A stretch of 64,000 nucleotides of DNA, taken from the NCBI GenBank assembly GCA_021029095.1, contig JAJOHG010000074.1:62001-126000 (forward strand), written 5' to 3'. Positions 1-11,091 of the stretch are shown one piece after another. The notes under the pieces are model-generated. The model made no database searches. It saw nothing but the letters and a program-made list of their open reading frames with translations, and was not told where the DNA came from. Made by a program: the position numbers and the translations under genes. How positions within the stretch are numbered: the first letter of the stretch is position 1; each line of letters begins with the position of its first letter. Origin of the DNA: Phellopilus nigrolimitatus (taxonomy: Eukaryota; Basidiomycota; Agaricomycetes; Hymenochaetales; Hymenochaetaceae).

Positions 1-373
1 TTTCAGCCAAGTACAACGCGCTCGACAATGCTGCCGGTGCTGTCGCGCGCATGATCGTGCGCAACGCTGTCACCATGTCGCTCGCCGATGTGTTACTGCT
101 CATCATCGACGCGTTGCCGTTGATAACGACTACGTCGAGGACCGGCCCGTGTTCTGCGCGCTGTTCCCCTTGTTTCGCACACAGCCAGGTGTGCTCATCC
201 GGTACATCGACCAGCTGCTGCCTGTGTTTTCGCACGTGTTCGACCCGAACTGGCCTGACCGGCTTGGCGACGAGACGCGCGCAGGGCTGCTCAATCTCGT
301 GGGCGCGCTCAACGCGGAGAACTCGTTGAAAGTCCGCGCTCCGGCCATCACGGCGTTCGCGACCCACCCATGA
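1..373 (+). pseudogene. Importin-4/Kap123-like karyopherin remnant, copy 1 (truncated by window edge)
   Basis: Translation of the first bases gives an importin-beta HEAT-repeat stretch. It contains the karyopherin-type NAAG run (DNAAGAVARMI) and then an ADVLLLIIDALPL segment, a pattern I associate with the Kap123/importin-4 C-terminal half. Family members carry histones and ribosomal proteins through the nuclear pore. The frame breaks near 125-150, where the homologous residues move to another frame, and a stop follows at about 371, so this copy is broken. A longer, also broken copy lies at 47,180-48,212 in the same orientation. The 5' part lies outside the window. Family assignment rests on motif recognition only. 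Confidence 0.6.
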
Positions 374-529
374 TTGGAAAGCACGAAGGATTGCGCGTCA
401 CCTGTTCCACCGCGTTTGCAGAGCGCTTGAGGTGCACTGAAGCCCGCATCGTATGTCGCGTTCTGCTTCCATGCCGACATTTTTTCTAGACTTCGCCTGG
501 TAAGTCTCTATTCTTTTTGTTACTCTAAT

Positions 530-1420
530 TTGCTCATAACGAATTACCAGTGTCCAGAATCCCTGCTGAGAAAACCCCTCACTCGGGTGTTCTCGACAAA
601 CTCCGACGTCGCCGCCGGCCGCTTTGAATGCATGCTGGTCCGCCTCGCCGTATTCAAGACGAGCATCGTGGACGCACCTGGCGCGTTAGATGAAGCAGAA
701 AGGAGCGGGTTAGGCTTCGAAGGCACGGCAAGCCTGCCGCGGCAGCTTGTGACGGAGTGATCGACCGCGCGCGAGGTGAGTACACATGTCCCGCTGTTCG
801 TGTTTCCGTGTATGTGTTTTGACGAAGAGGCGCAGGGTTGACGACGTCGTTCTTGTTTCTTTAAGACTGCCCTTGACCTCGGCTCTCCCGCTGTACGCCG
901 ATTGATTATCTCTTTCTTGAATGCCTTCGACTTCCGGGAGGTGCGCTTTGCTGGGTCACTTGTCCTTGAGGCGCTTTTGCGATGGAGTCTCGCACGGCCC
1001 GTGCGTGTCGTCCCTGGCGTCGAGCAGCGTGGGCTCATTCCTTGGGAGATCTATTTGCGCTGCTTGAGCATGCGAGCGATTTCAGCAAAAACGAATTTCG
1101 CGGCGTTCGTCAGTTTACTTTCGCAACCTCCTGTTCACTCTCCTCGATTTGCTCACCCGTCGTTTTGCCATCCGACTCCTCTGGTCTCATCCCCGCCCAC
1201 TCTTGCGTCTCTTTAGGTCAGCTATCGTTTGGACTATCGCTGGTGAACTTTCTACTCGGCATATGCAGCCTACTCCGCACCCCCCACACCGGCGAGCATC
1301 TCTTGCTATCGTATGTGCGTCTGCAAGTTGCTCAGGCACCGCCGACCGCTCCAGCGTCCCTACGCCTTCTCAGCTGGGTGCAGGGCTACCCAATCTCTCG
1401 CGCCGCTCGACAGCTTTGAG
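530..1420 (+). pseudogene. Unidentified degenerate gene, copy 1
   Basis: This stretch aligns with 48,390-49,261 over its whole length, including a probable intron donor (GAGGTGAGTAC near 772) after an exon ending in a VTE-STARE segment. The downstream part (about 1,080-1,419) encodes a hydrophobic, leucine- and serine-rich region that could contain two or three membrane segments. A stop interrupts the upstream exon here (TGA at about 758) but reads through as Arg in the second copy. I do not recognise the family. Because both copies keep coding-like similarity, I call it a decaying gene and not random DNA. Confidence 0.4.
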
Positions 1421-1480
1421 TGTCCGTGGCTCAATGCGAAAACGCGACACGTGGCGAGCGTCCGGAAAAACATGTGCATG

Positions 1481-2159
1481 TACACCATCTTATGCCCGAG
1501 TTGAACGCGCGGGCCCAAGGGATCCCATTTTCGTGTGAGCAATTGAGTGGGGGCTCATCGCACTCGAAAAAAGGCAACGGCGACCGTCTCGAGTCGCGTT
1601 ACTCAGACACGTATCCCAAAAAGCTCGACCTTCCCCCAGGATCCCGTTCCCCGACGCTGCCATGTCTCCCTCGTCTACGGCCAGCTCAGCCAGAACACCA
1701 AGTCCTCGTTATTCGAAGTGCGGAGGTCGTCAGGTTTCCCTCACTCGCGGACATGAAGTGGGGCGAATTCGCGATGTTTGGCTTTGGAAAAGGCTGTGCT
1801 GCCCCCCGCACTGCAGTTCGACGTCACCGATAGTGCCCGTAATCAGTGTGGCGCGAAGCGGTTGATGCTTTCCTGATCAGACTCTAGCGGCGCGGGCTTC
1901 AATCGTCGCTCAGTCAGAGTCTGCCGTTCGCGCCTCCTCTTTCTCATACCATGCAGCAGTGGCCTGGGCAGAAGGAAGACATCCTCCGCAAGTTCAAGAA
2001 GGACGTATAGAGGGCGCTGCCTCCGTTTGGCTGGGGCATGACTCCGGTTCTGGATTGACGGGAGGATACTATTGAAGGTTTTCTGGATGTTTTCTGCCAC
2101 CTGTTATACGATCGTGGATAAAATGGATAGGACCGAAACAATGTTTAGGAACTGCAACT
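1481..2159. other. Gap with no recognisable gene
   Basis: Open frames are short and overlap on several strands. A 1,420-1,833 plus-strand frame contains a coding-like tail (SLADMKWGEFAMFGFGKG) that may be the remnant of a real exon, but I cannot assign it to a family. The region ends at the sharp left edge of the inverted repeat. Confidence 0.4.
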
Positions 2160-3407
2160 TCCTACCGGGCCAATGTCGCGTGAAGCTCACGCACTCAGGC
2201 GTTTGCCACTCCGACCTTAGTATCAAGAAGGGCGCGTTTCCCAACAAAATGAAGGCGGGTCTCGTTGGCGGACACGAGGGCGTGGGCACTGTCGTCGCGA
2301 TCGGAGATCACTCAACGAACAGGAAGGTCAGCGTCGGCGACCGGGTGGGAATCAAGTATCTGGGCTCTGCATGTTCGAATTGCGAACTGTGTTTGAAAGG
2401 ACTCGAAAACCGTGCGTACTTCCGCAATACCCTTGCTTGCTAGAAGGCTGATCAGCTGTGGGGCAGATTGTCTGGAATTCAAGTCAACTGGGAAAGAATA
2501 TGATGGGACATTCTGCGAATATGCTGTGGTGTACACAGACTACGTTACGCCTATTCCAGAAGCGCTCGAAAGCAGCGCTGCTGCTGCGATTATGTGCGCG
2601 GTAAGCAAACCTAGCTACCGTACGTATTGCTCATTTCTCATACAAAAAAAAACGTGTAGGGCGTCACTGCTTATAGCGCTCTGAGGCAGAGCGACACGCA
2701 CATTGGTGATTGGATTGTAATCTCGGGTGCCGGAGGTGGTCTGGGTCATCTTGGTATGTCATTAATTTGCTTCAAAACTATGTATTTCTCACATCACGCT
2801 GGAAGCCATCCAATACGCCGTCGCGATGGGCCTGCGTGTCGTTGCTATCGACGCAGGAGTTGCCAAGCGCGACCTCTGTCTCGAGCTCGGCGCAGAGAAG
2901 TGGATCGATTTCCTCGAGAGCACGAACCTCATCGCGGACGTCATCCGCGCGACTGAGGGCGGAGCTCATGCCGCGCTCGTCGCGGCAGGTGGGAGCAGCG
3001 CATACGAGACCGCCGCAGCGTATCTGCGCCGCACGGGCACGCTACTCGCCGTTGGCCTCCCGCCTGGCGCAATGATATCGGTTCCCGTCCACTTGGTCGT
3101 CGTGCGGGGACTAACAATACGCGGAAATTTCATCGGGTTCGGTGCAATTCATTATGTGTTGACAAAGTAGCTAATACGATGGATGATGCTACAGTACTCG
3201 CCAGCAAACCATCGAGGCTGTCAACATTGCTGCTGCCGGCAAGGTCAAGTGCATCTACACCATCCGGGGGCTTTCAGAGCTCAACGAGTTTGTTTGCTTT
3301 CGTAAGTTCAAATGTGAGACGATACTGATTATCACTACTGCAGGGTCTATGAAGAAATGGAGAAGGGTCAGATCTCCGGAAGAGTTGTCCTGGATATATA
3401 CAAATAG
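2160..3407 (+). pseudogene. Zinc alcohol dehydrogenase, 5'-truncated copy
   Basis: Same gene as the intact minus-strand copy at 36,578-37,932. The catalytic-zinc Cys region (GVCHSDL), the GHEGVG histidine motif, the structural-zinc cysteines (CSNCELC) and the NAD-binding GAGGGLGHL segment are all present across the same six-exon layout, ending in TAG at 3,405-3,407. The repeat boundary cuts the first exon, removing the N-terminal residues and the native promoter. The bases just upstream (2,072-2,159) are unrelated. A substitution at the first donor changes the residue completed across the junction from Tyr to His. Without its start it is probably non-functional. Confidence 0.85.
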
Positions 3408-6090
3408 TATGTTAAAAGTCTAAATGAAATACTGAGTGAGCGCATTCTTCTTCACTCGCTTTCTATTTCTAAGCTAACTCGACTTCTCAAAAGTGTATAA
3501 TATCGTTTCTTTCTTTTGCTCTTGTGCCCAGTGTCATATTCCGTTTTGCGATATGAATATGAAACAACTAAAACTAGCTCATTGCATATGTAGCGGCCTG
3601 CAAGCGAATATCGAACTCACAAGCGCCCGTGTTTCTCATTGTTTACGAAAGGGTTAGGAAACTATGTATTCGTGGATCCTGAGGACGAGGAAAACTACAG
3701 GAGCGAGAATGCCGACAGTGAAGCACCGCGATTTTAGCAGGCTGCATAATTGCAAGGAATGATTTTGTTTCGTGATTTTTGTAGGCGTGCTCTTCGCACG
3801 TGAGCTGCAAAGATATAAAATGAAGATAAAGAGGGCGAGGTAAGTGCTGGTTGCGAGGTGGACGTAGTCGCGCTAAGTATGAGCATGAATGGAAGAAGAG
3901 ACCGAACCGAGATTCGTGTCTTTGGAGTAGAGGATTTCGTCGACACTTGTCGCTATGACCGGTGGCGCCGAGGAAACTGAAAATAAAGGGCGAGCAATAA
4001 TCGAGAGATTCTCTTCGAGCAATGTCTACGATTGTCTTGTGTTATACCATTTGCTACATGTACATTGTCTGGAGCGATGGTCTTACGACGAACGGAGGGC
4101 GCGAGACTTGGGCAGTAACGAGGTTTGATTTGAATTAAACCGCAACTTGATGCATCCATCTTATTATCTTCAAAAGCCTGCCGTTCAATGCATGCAGGAT
4201 GGCTCCGTATATACTGATCTATCAGGAAAATCCGATACGGAAATGTAGAAATGTATCGCAGCAAATTTAAGTTCAAATCGATAAGAGGCTTACAACCATG
4301 ATCATCCGACTCCTTTGACGCCCTCCAACGCAGGCTCATACACAACCTCCAGAGCCTCCTTCCCATCATCTTTATACAAATATCTCATTACTCGCAGATT
4401 CGGTCAGGTCGTGCCCTTTCTTAACTCCCAAGTCATGGCTTTTCTCGCTCTTGAACTGCCGACTCCTCCAATAAGCGCCTTCTCTCACTCCTGGTTCTCC
4501 CCTGGTTTATCAATCTCACTTTAACAAAGGTGAGCTTCCGATCCAAAAATGTCTGAGCTGGGCTCGAAGGTAGACTCTGAAGCTCGGATCGATTGTATAG
4601 ACCCGGGCAAGTGTACACGCCGGGATACCCAGAAAATGCGACACGAAGCTATACGAAAGGACGCAGCGCGAACAAGACGTCCTGGTTGGCCATGCATTAG
4701 TCCATTGAGACACACATTGGGCCGTAACCGTTTAGCTTCATGCAAAGCTGACACGTAAGTGTGAATACATGGACGTCGGAAGCCCTTGAAGGCTCGACGT
4801 ATGCGGATTCGTCCGGCTCGTCCGGCTCGTCCGGCTCTGCTTTCCTCTTCATTCCCTACCCAGTTAGTGCAGCATCGGGGCTGCCTTTGACAGCAGACGC
4901 GGGATCATCGGTGATATTGACCTCGCCTTCTTCGTCTTCCTCGTCGGTCTCCGCATCATATACTTGGCTTTATTTTCTGTTGTCACTCTTCTCGTCCCCT
5001 CTTTCGTAATCGCGCGCATCACAGGCAATGGCGAGCGCCTATTACGAAATGAATGTACGAAAGAAAAGCAGACGTGCACGTGTTCCTCTTTCTACTCTTT
5101 TACGAGCCGCTTGATGAGATTTTTACCTTTTCGTTATCACTTTGTTGTACTCCTTCTACAAGCCAATAGGTGAAAGAAAGCACTTTTATGGGCGATTTTG
5201 GTGTGCTAGAGAAAAAGGACTCTCCGCAGTGAGGCTGCCTGTATCCAAGTTTTTACAGAACTTCGGGTCATTATTTCTGGAGATGATGGCCCGGGCCTAC
5301 TCTGTGCTTTGGCTTTTCGAACTCGCACACCGAACGCTCTAATGGCCTGTGCAACTGTTTGGTTTGGGAATGCAGCACGAGTTCAGCAGTCTCTGGACTG
5401 CGGTGAGATGCTATTGGCGGTGGACCGCGGAGTGGTCGTCGTAGTTGAAGGAGAGAGAAATAGCTACCTTGCTTAGAGCGCTAACCGGTTCATTCGCGTC
5501 GATTTGGTATTCTTCGTTCTCATTGTGCAAGACCGCCAACTTAGTGAAGAGGCTCTGTACGTCTGTACTAGAGCAGAATGGGTCGTGTTAAGCGATATCG
5601 GGCAGCACTCATGGTTTCGGTTCTTGCCGGACGGCGCGACGCAAATACGCCCTCTCGCGGACCGCGCCAGGCCTCGGCGCGACAGCTATCTCGGCTCTCC
5701 GGGGGACGCGTGCACTGAATACGAGAGCTGGCGCATTCGCCAGTGCGGTCGACAAAAAACTGCGGCCACGGGTCTTGTATTTTCTTCAGGACCAGCACTC
5801 ACGCTAGCGAAATTTTGAAATACAGAAAAGCGTAAAATGCATTGCAGAAGAAAGAAACGGGTCCGCGGCCTGCAGTATGATGCAATAAAAATCGAGGGTC
5901 TTGTTTCTGTACATAAAGAAAAGAAAAGTAACGATAATCTCGAAGAATATTACTAGAGAGGGCTGACACCAATAAACACTTTGACTCGGGCCAATTTTGC
6001 TAATCTCGACCCTTTCATGCTTAAGCCATAAGCTTGGCATATGTCATTCAATACAGGGACTAAAAATTCAGGCTTAGAATATCGGCATTA
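3408..6090. other. Left-arm region with fragmentary ORFs, no assigned gene
   Basis: The region is conserved with the right arm (about 33,950-36,570). On the minus strand around 4,760-5,010 there is an acidic stretch (DEEDEEGEV) followed by a proline/aspartate repeat built on a 9-base GACGAGCCG unit, which looks like part of a real, intron-split gene. On the minus strand at 3,953-4,369 there is an open frame of 138 codons that is also kept in the right arm. I cannot name either. Because the duplication is recent, conservation between arms is not by itself evidence of coding. Confidence 0.35.
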
Positions 6091-6310
6091 CGAGAGGAAC
6101 GTGCATACATACCAGTTGCCTCGGCAAGTTCTTTTGGTGATTTCGAGAAAGCGACGTCGTCGCCCAGAGGTTCGCTGTTGCGCAAGGGCGGCACCAAGTA
6201 TTCGCCGATACTCACCACGTTTGAGTTTACTCGGCGATAGAACTCGATTTCCTTGCTGAAGCGGCATGAGCATACCCCGCAGACAGAAGAAGGTAAAGCG
6301 GCTCACCTAG

Positions 6311-6557
6311 TAATTCAGCTCTTGCAGGTTTTCTGATATCTCCGCGATGCATTCGGTATGTTCGTTCAACGTCAGGTTCATCTGGTTTATTTGAGCCCCC
6401 TGCTCGTTTATCTGAGCACCCTAGAGATCAAGTACAACGCGTAAGTTATCCTCCGACACGAGGACACAGCAATGAATTTGACGTAAAAGCTGGCGTATTG
6501 CTGCTATAATCTGCGCATTGTCCGCCGAATTGTTCAGAACAGGAGCAGACATTATTG
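6311..6557 (-). CDS. Candidate small coiled-coil protein, left-arm copy
   Basis: Reading on the minus strand from an ATG at about 6,552, the frame starts MSAPVLNNSADNAQ, then after a possible 39-base GT-AG intron continues with a repeated GAQINEQ/GAQINQ unit and a polar helix ending QELNY before a TAG that directly precedes a GTGAGC. The duplicated QI heptads suggest a short coiled coil. The intron is inferred only because an in-frame TAG sits at its acceptor; 39 bases is very short. A further coding-like exon lies downstream. Function unknown. The same sequence is in the right arm at 33,484-33,730. Confidence 0.3.
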
Positions 6558-6659
6558 CTCTAGCGAGGGTGGGAAAACCTAGGCTAGCGACCAAAAGGAG
6601 ACGAGAAACAGAGGTTAGATAGATGAGACCCGAGTTCAAACCGAGACATCGTTTCCATA

Positions 6660-7253
6660 GATGGGCGCTAGGATGAGACACGGTTCCCACAAGTCACGAC
6701 GTTGCGTCGCGCCGTGCCAGTCGACCAAGGCTGAGAAGAATGGGACAGTTGCAGTCCTGCATCCATCGCTGCCGCCATCGCGCCCGACTCTGACTGGAAT
6801 GCTGAAGATCGAGCGCCGTGTCTCTCTCGAGGAGGCCCTCGGCTGCTGCGCACGCGCGCGATTACCTTGGACATGCTCGCCGCGCTGACTGTCTCGATGG
6901 CGACAAGCACAGGCTCATCTGGAAAGTCACCACGGTCGGCAATCGCACTATCGAGGCCTCACGGCTTGCAACTTTGCAATCCGAGGCAGGCCAGATTTTT
7001 CAACGCGGACACGGGTATTGCCGCGAGCCCGCTTACAAAAGAGGTCGAGCCGCACAAGATTATCGTTCCAACTGCAAGTGCAGCCTTTTCCACGGCATCT
7101 CGGACGCGAAGCTCAAGGACCCGCTCAGCTACCTCCCGCGCTCGACTCCTGAATGGCGCGGCGAAGCCGTTCCTGAATGCGCTTGACAGCGGTGAGCAGA
7201 GGCACAAGGACGTGAAGGGCAGAATCGTCGCCTATCGCTTTGAGGATTGGTGG
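6660..7253 (+). pseudogene. Unidentified coding remnant at the inner end of the left arm
   Basis: Comparing this with 32,679-33,370 (minus strand) shows a protein-like stretch (for example PLTKEVEPLKITI in the right arm) whose frame shifts repeatedly. The left arm has lost 87 bases between two TCAA tetranucleotides, a multiple of three. The right arm carries an in-frame TAA. Neither copy has a continuous frame. I do not recognise the family; it could belong with the ABC transporter that follows in the left copy, but the expected transporter N-terminus is not visible. Confidence 0.35.
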
Positions 7254-7289
7254 ACGACGCACGGTGGCAGTATGGAAGGCTGGGCACGG

Positions 7290-8890
7290 TCGCCTGGCAG
7301 CTGCTGCGTGGCGGCATCTCCCTGTGCACGCGTGCACGCTCGCGCTCGCCACCAAAGGCCTCCGTCCAATCATTGTCGTATTTCACTTGGCTCTACGTCG
7401 CCGTTAAGCCGCTCGTCAAGCCCACGTCAACACCTCCTCACGACGTCTTCGCGCTTTTCCTAGTCCTCTTCGTCGACGCCATCCTGATGCTGGGCGGCAT
7501 GTTCTTTGTCCATTGTGTCTCTGGCGACGCTCTCCCCTCATGGCTCATGGTCGCAGCATATGCCCTCAACCCCTTGCTGCCGTGTCCGTCTTTTTATCAT
7601 TATCTTCAGCCGACCGCTCGCCGCGCCGAGTTCGCACTTCGCCAAAGATGACATCGACACTCGTATGCCGTCAGAAGACTACGCTTTGGACGGGTGTCAA
7701 TTGGATCCAGTCGCTCATCAAACGCGGCATCCGCATGACGTTCAACGAGGATGATGTGTGAAATCTTAGCATTACTATGCAAATACGCCCCGTCTTCCGC
7801 GAATTCGCCGACCTCAAGCAGTCGTCGCTGATGTGGAAAATATGGGCCGCCAATTCACTTCATATCATGTACGTTATGGTCCCTAGATTATTTTAATATA
7901 CACTCCGAATATATTTTGATGCAGTCTCGACTTTGTCCTGACCTTCTTCTCTCTTCAGCTACTCTGGGTCGTTCTTCCTCAAGTGTGTTTTGCGTTCTCT
8001 TTCGTCTATTTTGTCATTTGCCTGGCAACTCGACTTCAGACGCATTATCGACGCGATCGACACTTGCTCCCCTGCTGCGCACGCGCGGGTGTACCTTTTC
8101 GCCGCGCTTATATTTGGCGCACAAGTGCTCAAGTCTAAAGCCGACGTGCAACATCTCTGGTTCGGGCGCCTCACTGCCGTACGAATCCGCTCGCAACTCA
8201 TGAGAGGGATCTACGACAAGGCGCTGAAGTGCAAGGATTTCTCTGGTGTTGTGAACGCTGATGCGAAGGATGCGAAGGTCGACGGAAGGGAATAAAATCA
8301 AGGGTGGGGAGAAGGCGAAGAAGAAGGAAAAGGAGAGGAAGGGAAAGGCGGATGATCCGGAAGCAGGCGCAGACGTATGCAAGATCGTCAATTTGATGGC
8401 TGGTAACGCGAATCGAGTACGATAATTCCTCGTCCTTTGGCACTATTCTCTCTCATTTGCGATTCTCTATGATGATTTCCGCGCTCGTCTCCAGGATTTA
8501 TTTCATCTACGATGCTCCTTTCGGTAAATCCATTTGTCTATCCTTTTGGTTACGTTTCTAAGCTCCTTGTAAAAATCGTCATCGCGTGTACATTTCTTTA
8601 CCAGCTGCTCGGCTGGTCCGCCTTTGCTGGATTCTTGGTGCTCTTCGCCGGACGGCCTTTTAACAGCTTCATCGCGAAGCGCGCAATTCGCATCCAGAAA
8701 GGCGTCCTCGCCACGCGCGACAAATGCATGGGCGTGCTCAACGAGCTTATTGGCGTCGTACGTACACTCTTTCTCTATCATATGCTTCTGCTCTCAATGA
8801 TGCTCACAGGGCGATCTTCTGTAGGTCAAGTTCATGAAGTTCTTCGCGTGGGAGGACTGATGGATCGCGCATGCGCTCGACATGAAACGT
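7290..8890 (+). pseudogene. ABCC-type (MRP/Ycf1-like) ABC transporter, transmembrane-half remnant
   Basis: Several frames together show the first membrane domain of a fungal ABCC full transporter. A hydrophobic block near 7,440-7,540 contains FALFLVLFVDAILMLGG. A linker near 7,680-7,810 contains FNEDDV and RPVFREFADL. The TMD1 signature near 8,090-8,270 reads ADVQHLWFGRLTAVRIRSQL and then GIYDKALK. A later piece at 8,390-8,760 contains KIVNLMAG-, FVYP- and RDKCMGVLNELIG-type motifs. These proteins export glutathione or other conjugates using ATP. The copy is interrupted by frameshifts and stops (for example the TGA at 7,759-7,761) and ends abruptly at about 8,878, before any nucleotide-binding domain, where the next duplicated block begins. 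Confidence 0.8.
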
Positions 8891-8969
8891 GATGTTTGCT
8901 CTGACTATTGTACACAAAATATCATGCTAGTTCCTTTTCTCATTCCGTTCGCGAAATATACAAATTTGA

Positions 8970-10656
8970 TCAACGAAAGGTCGGCTTCGGGATGTTGACG
9001 GACTCGATTCCGTCTGCGTACTGGCGAAGGTAGATAGCCATTGTACTATCTGAAACATGTGTTCGTTAATCAGTTTGCTTGTACGACATTGCAACAGTTA
9101 TAGGGAGAGGGAAATAAACTCACAGATACGAACGGCCTCATTAACCGACTTCTCCATGTACAGTGGCTTGTTCTAATCAAGAGAACTGTCAGCACTAGCT
9201 TCGGAAGAGTCAGGGTGAATTATTTTCACTCACGGCGAACTTCGCACCGCCCTCAAGCCATACCTTGATCGCCAGTGCATCATTGTGCGCATTTTTCCAG
9301 AACAAGCCTATGACAGTGATGTTATTGTTGAAAAGCTTAAGTTTTTCAGTGCCGAGCTGTTCGAGCTCCTTGCGTGTCGCCTTGATGTCGCTGATCGATT
9401 TAACCAAGTCATCGATACGTGCTTGTGTAGCACTGACTTCATTTCGTTTTACTAAAAGAAGCCAGAGAAGGGTGTCAGAGTAAGAAGGAACAACAGGGAA
9501 GAGGGAACTGACAAATTATGGAAATGGCATATTGGACCATGGAGGCGAGGGATATACCTAAAAAGAGCAGACCGCCGATCTAATCTGCATATCAGGCACA
9601 TTTGAAGGACGTAGCCCAAGAGTCGACTTACAATAGCAAACGGACCGAGAAACGTACTGGCTAATAAAACCCCGGCGCCAAGCACAGCCAATGATGCAGT
9701 AACGGAGAAAGCGAATTTATCGAGCGTTTCTGTGAGTTTAAAAATATCTCCTTTTAACACTATCAATTTCTCCTGCAATTGCTTGACCTCTTTGGTGTCC
9801 GCGGTTTCCTTATCGGAGGCCCAGTTACTGAAAGAACCGAGAAATGAAATAAATTCAAGTTTGAGTTCTGTGAGACCAGTAGTAATAGCGTTAGAGCCTT
9901 CGGAGAAGGTTTCGGCGTCCTGCCGGCGTTGAGAGTATCAGATGAAGTACTGGGTAGAAAATAAGAGGTCACATAAGAACATACATTGATGAACTGCGTG
10001 ATTATTTCCAACCTCTCCTCCGTAGATTGAGATTCATCGTCGCAGAAGGGAATGATAACCGATTCAAATTCTAATGATGTGCTGCGTCAGTACATTCAGT
10101 GTGACTTGATATAGAAGCCTGGATCGGACTTACGCTCGCCATAGATGGCGATCTTGACAGCGAGATCTGTGCTTGTGTTCACAATCAGGAGAAACTTCTG
10201 AAAGGGGTGGGGCGTTATCAGAAACACATTGCCAAAAGCCACGCTGCAACGGAATGAAAGTGAGTGACATACTTGATACAAAGGTTCAAATCTCGAGACG
10301 AAGGGTCCCTCTTTCGGTGGAATATTCTTCGCATCAATCTTCGCCAGCTCTACCGTAAGGTTGGTAAACATGATCTCGATAGCTTTGCATGCAGCAGATG
10401 CGTTGCCTGCATCAATTTTAAGTTTCTCAACAGCTTCCGGGGAAGACATCGTCTTGGCCACGCCGAGGGTGAAGGCAGCTTTCTGCTCATCCGTCAAAGC
10501 CGGCATCTCGAGAGCATTGGAGGCAAGAACATCGACTTCATACTGGGGAAGCTGGTCAATAGCGTTGAGGACGTCCTGAGGTTTAGGGTTGGTTCCGAGA
10601 CTCTGCTCGAAGCGTGCAACGACAGACTCGTACGAGGGAGGACCATCAAAGGACAT
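8970..10656 (-). CDS. Helical hairpin protein A (possible alpha-pore-forming-type family)
   Basis: I resolve eight exons: 10,656-10,273, 10,197-10,134, 10,070-9,985, 9,919-9,632, 9,579-9,513, 9,451-9,234, 9,172-9,124 and 9,049-8,970. They sum to 1,236 bases (411 residues) with GT-AG borders and no internal stop. The start is the ATG beginning MSFDGPPSYESVV; PPSY is a PPxY motif. The N-terminal 180 residues look alpha-helical and charged. A hydrophobic hairpin spans the end of exon 4 and exon 5 (IGGLLFLGISLASM), flanked by long amphipathic helices. The C-terminal part holds LEQLGTEKL and a WLEGGA segment. Length and layout resemble alpha-helical pore-forming proteins of the ClyA/HBL kind, but this is inference; a structural or membrane-remodelling role is equally possible. 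No signal peptide is visible. Paralogues: 13,875-15,552 and 21,967-23,655. Confidence 0.85.
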
Positions 10657-10738
10657 GTTGTTGACTGAGCGTGCAGCAGCAAGTGGTGGATGTTGAGGCG
10701 AGGAGTGGGATAGAGAAGAGGGAGATGAGGACGTTATA

Positions 10739-10746
10739 CTTATATA
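10739..10746 (-). promoter_or_regulatory. TATA box of gene A
   Basis: On the minus strand the sequence reads TATATAAG, about 83 bases before the start codon at 10,656. The same box sits at a very similar distance in the other two paralogues (23,742-23,749 and 13,800-13,806), which supports both the promoter and the chosen start. Confidence 0.6.
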
Positions 10747-10793
10747 GTAGAACAAGCAAAGCAAAGCTTGTGGAGCAGCAAGATCCAGACGAG

Positions 10794-11091
10794 CCGAAAG
10801 AGACGTGCACGAGCGCTCTCGGGGCAATTACACGCACTGTTTTTCCTAGTTTTTCCGTCTTCTTATCTTTTGTCGGTTCTCCATGCAATCTAGTACAGAA
10901 ATTTGGGATTCCAGGCCTTGTTTGTGAGTTCCCAGATGCATTAAAATGAAGCATCTAGGCACCATGACTCGGATTAGATTGAGTAACATCGACGTGAGGT
11001 TTTTGAGGAACGCACCACCTATTCCAGGTCACTCCTCGATATCCTCCAAAATACCCAATGATCGCAATCTAGCGACTCGTCACCAAGCCGC
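10794..11091. other. 298-base segment present only in copy A
   Basis: Copy A continues from GATCCAG into about 298 unique bases and then rejoins copy C at CAGTGATTAG. In copy C the two ends are directly joined (near 23,790). I see no terminal inverted repeats or clear target-site duplication, although a short CAG is shared at both ends. It may be an insertion in A or a deletion in C. It carries no convincing coding sequence. Confidence 0.6.

Larger units (their letters stand above)
1..1480. repeat. Segmental duplication D, copy 1 (direct)
   Basis: The importin remnant and the unidentified gene after it recur in the same order and orientation at about 47,830-49,330. Similarity fades after about 1,480, just beyond a shared CATGTACACC stretch. 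The copies differ by many substitutions and small indels, so this duplication is clearly older than the inverted repeat at 2,160/37,823. Confidence 0.75.
2160..7253 (+). repeat. Large inverted repeat, left arm (about 5.1 kb)
   Basis: Read forward, this segment matches the reverse complement of 32,679-37,823 almost end to end. It includes the alcohol dehydrogenase exons and introns, the 3.7-4.4 kb frames, the 5.5-5.8 kb frames and the small ORF near 6.5 kb. Most differences are single substitutions, plus small indels such as one fewer copy of a 9-base GACGAGCCG unit in the right arm and an 87-base deletion in this arm near 7,115. The outer edge falls inside the alcohol dehydrogenase first exon, so this arm carries a 5'-truncated gene. 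The spacer between arms is 25.4 kb. Confidence 0.92.
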
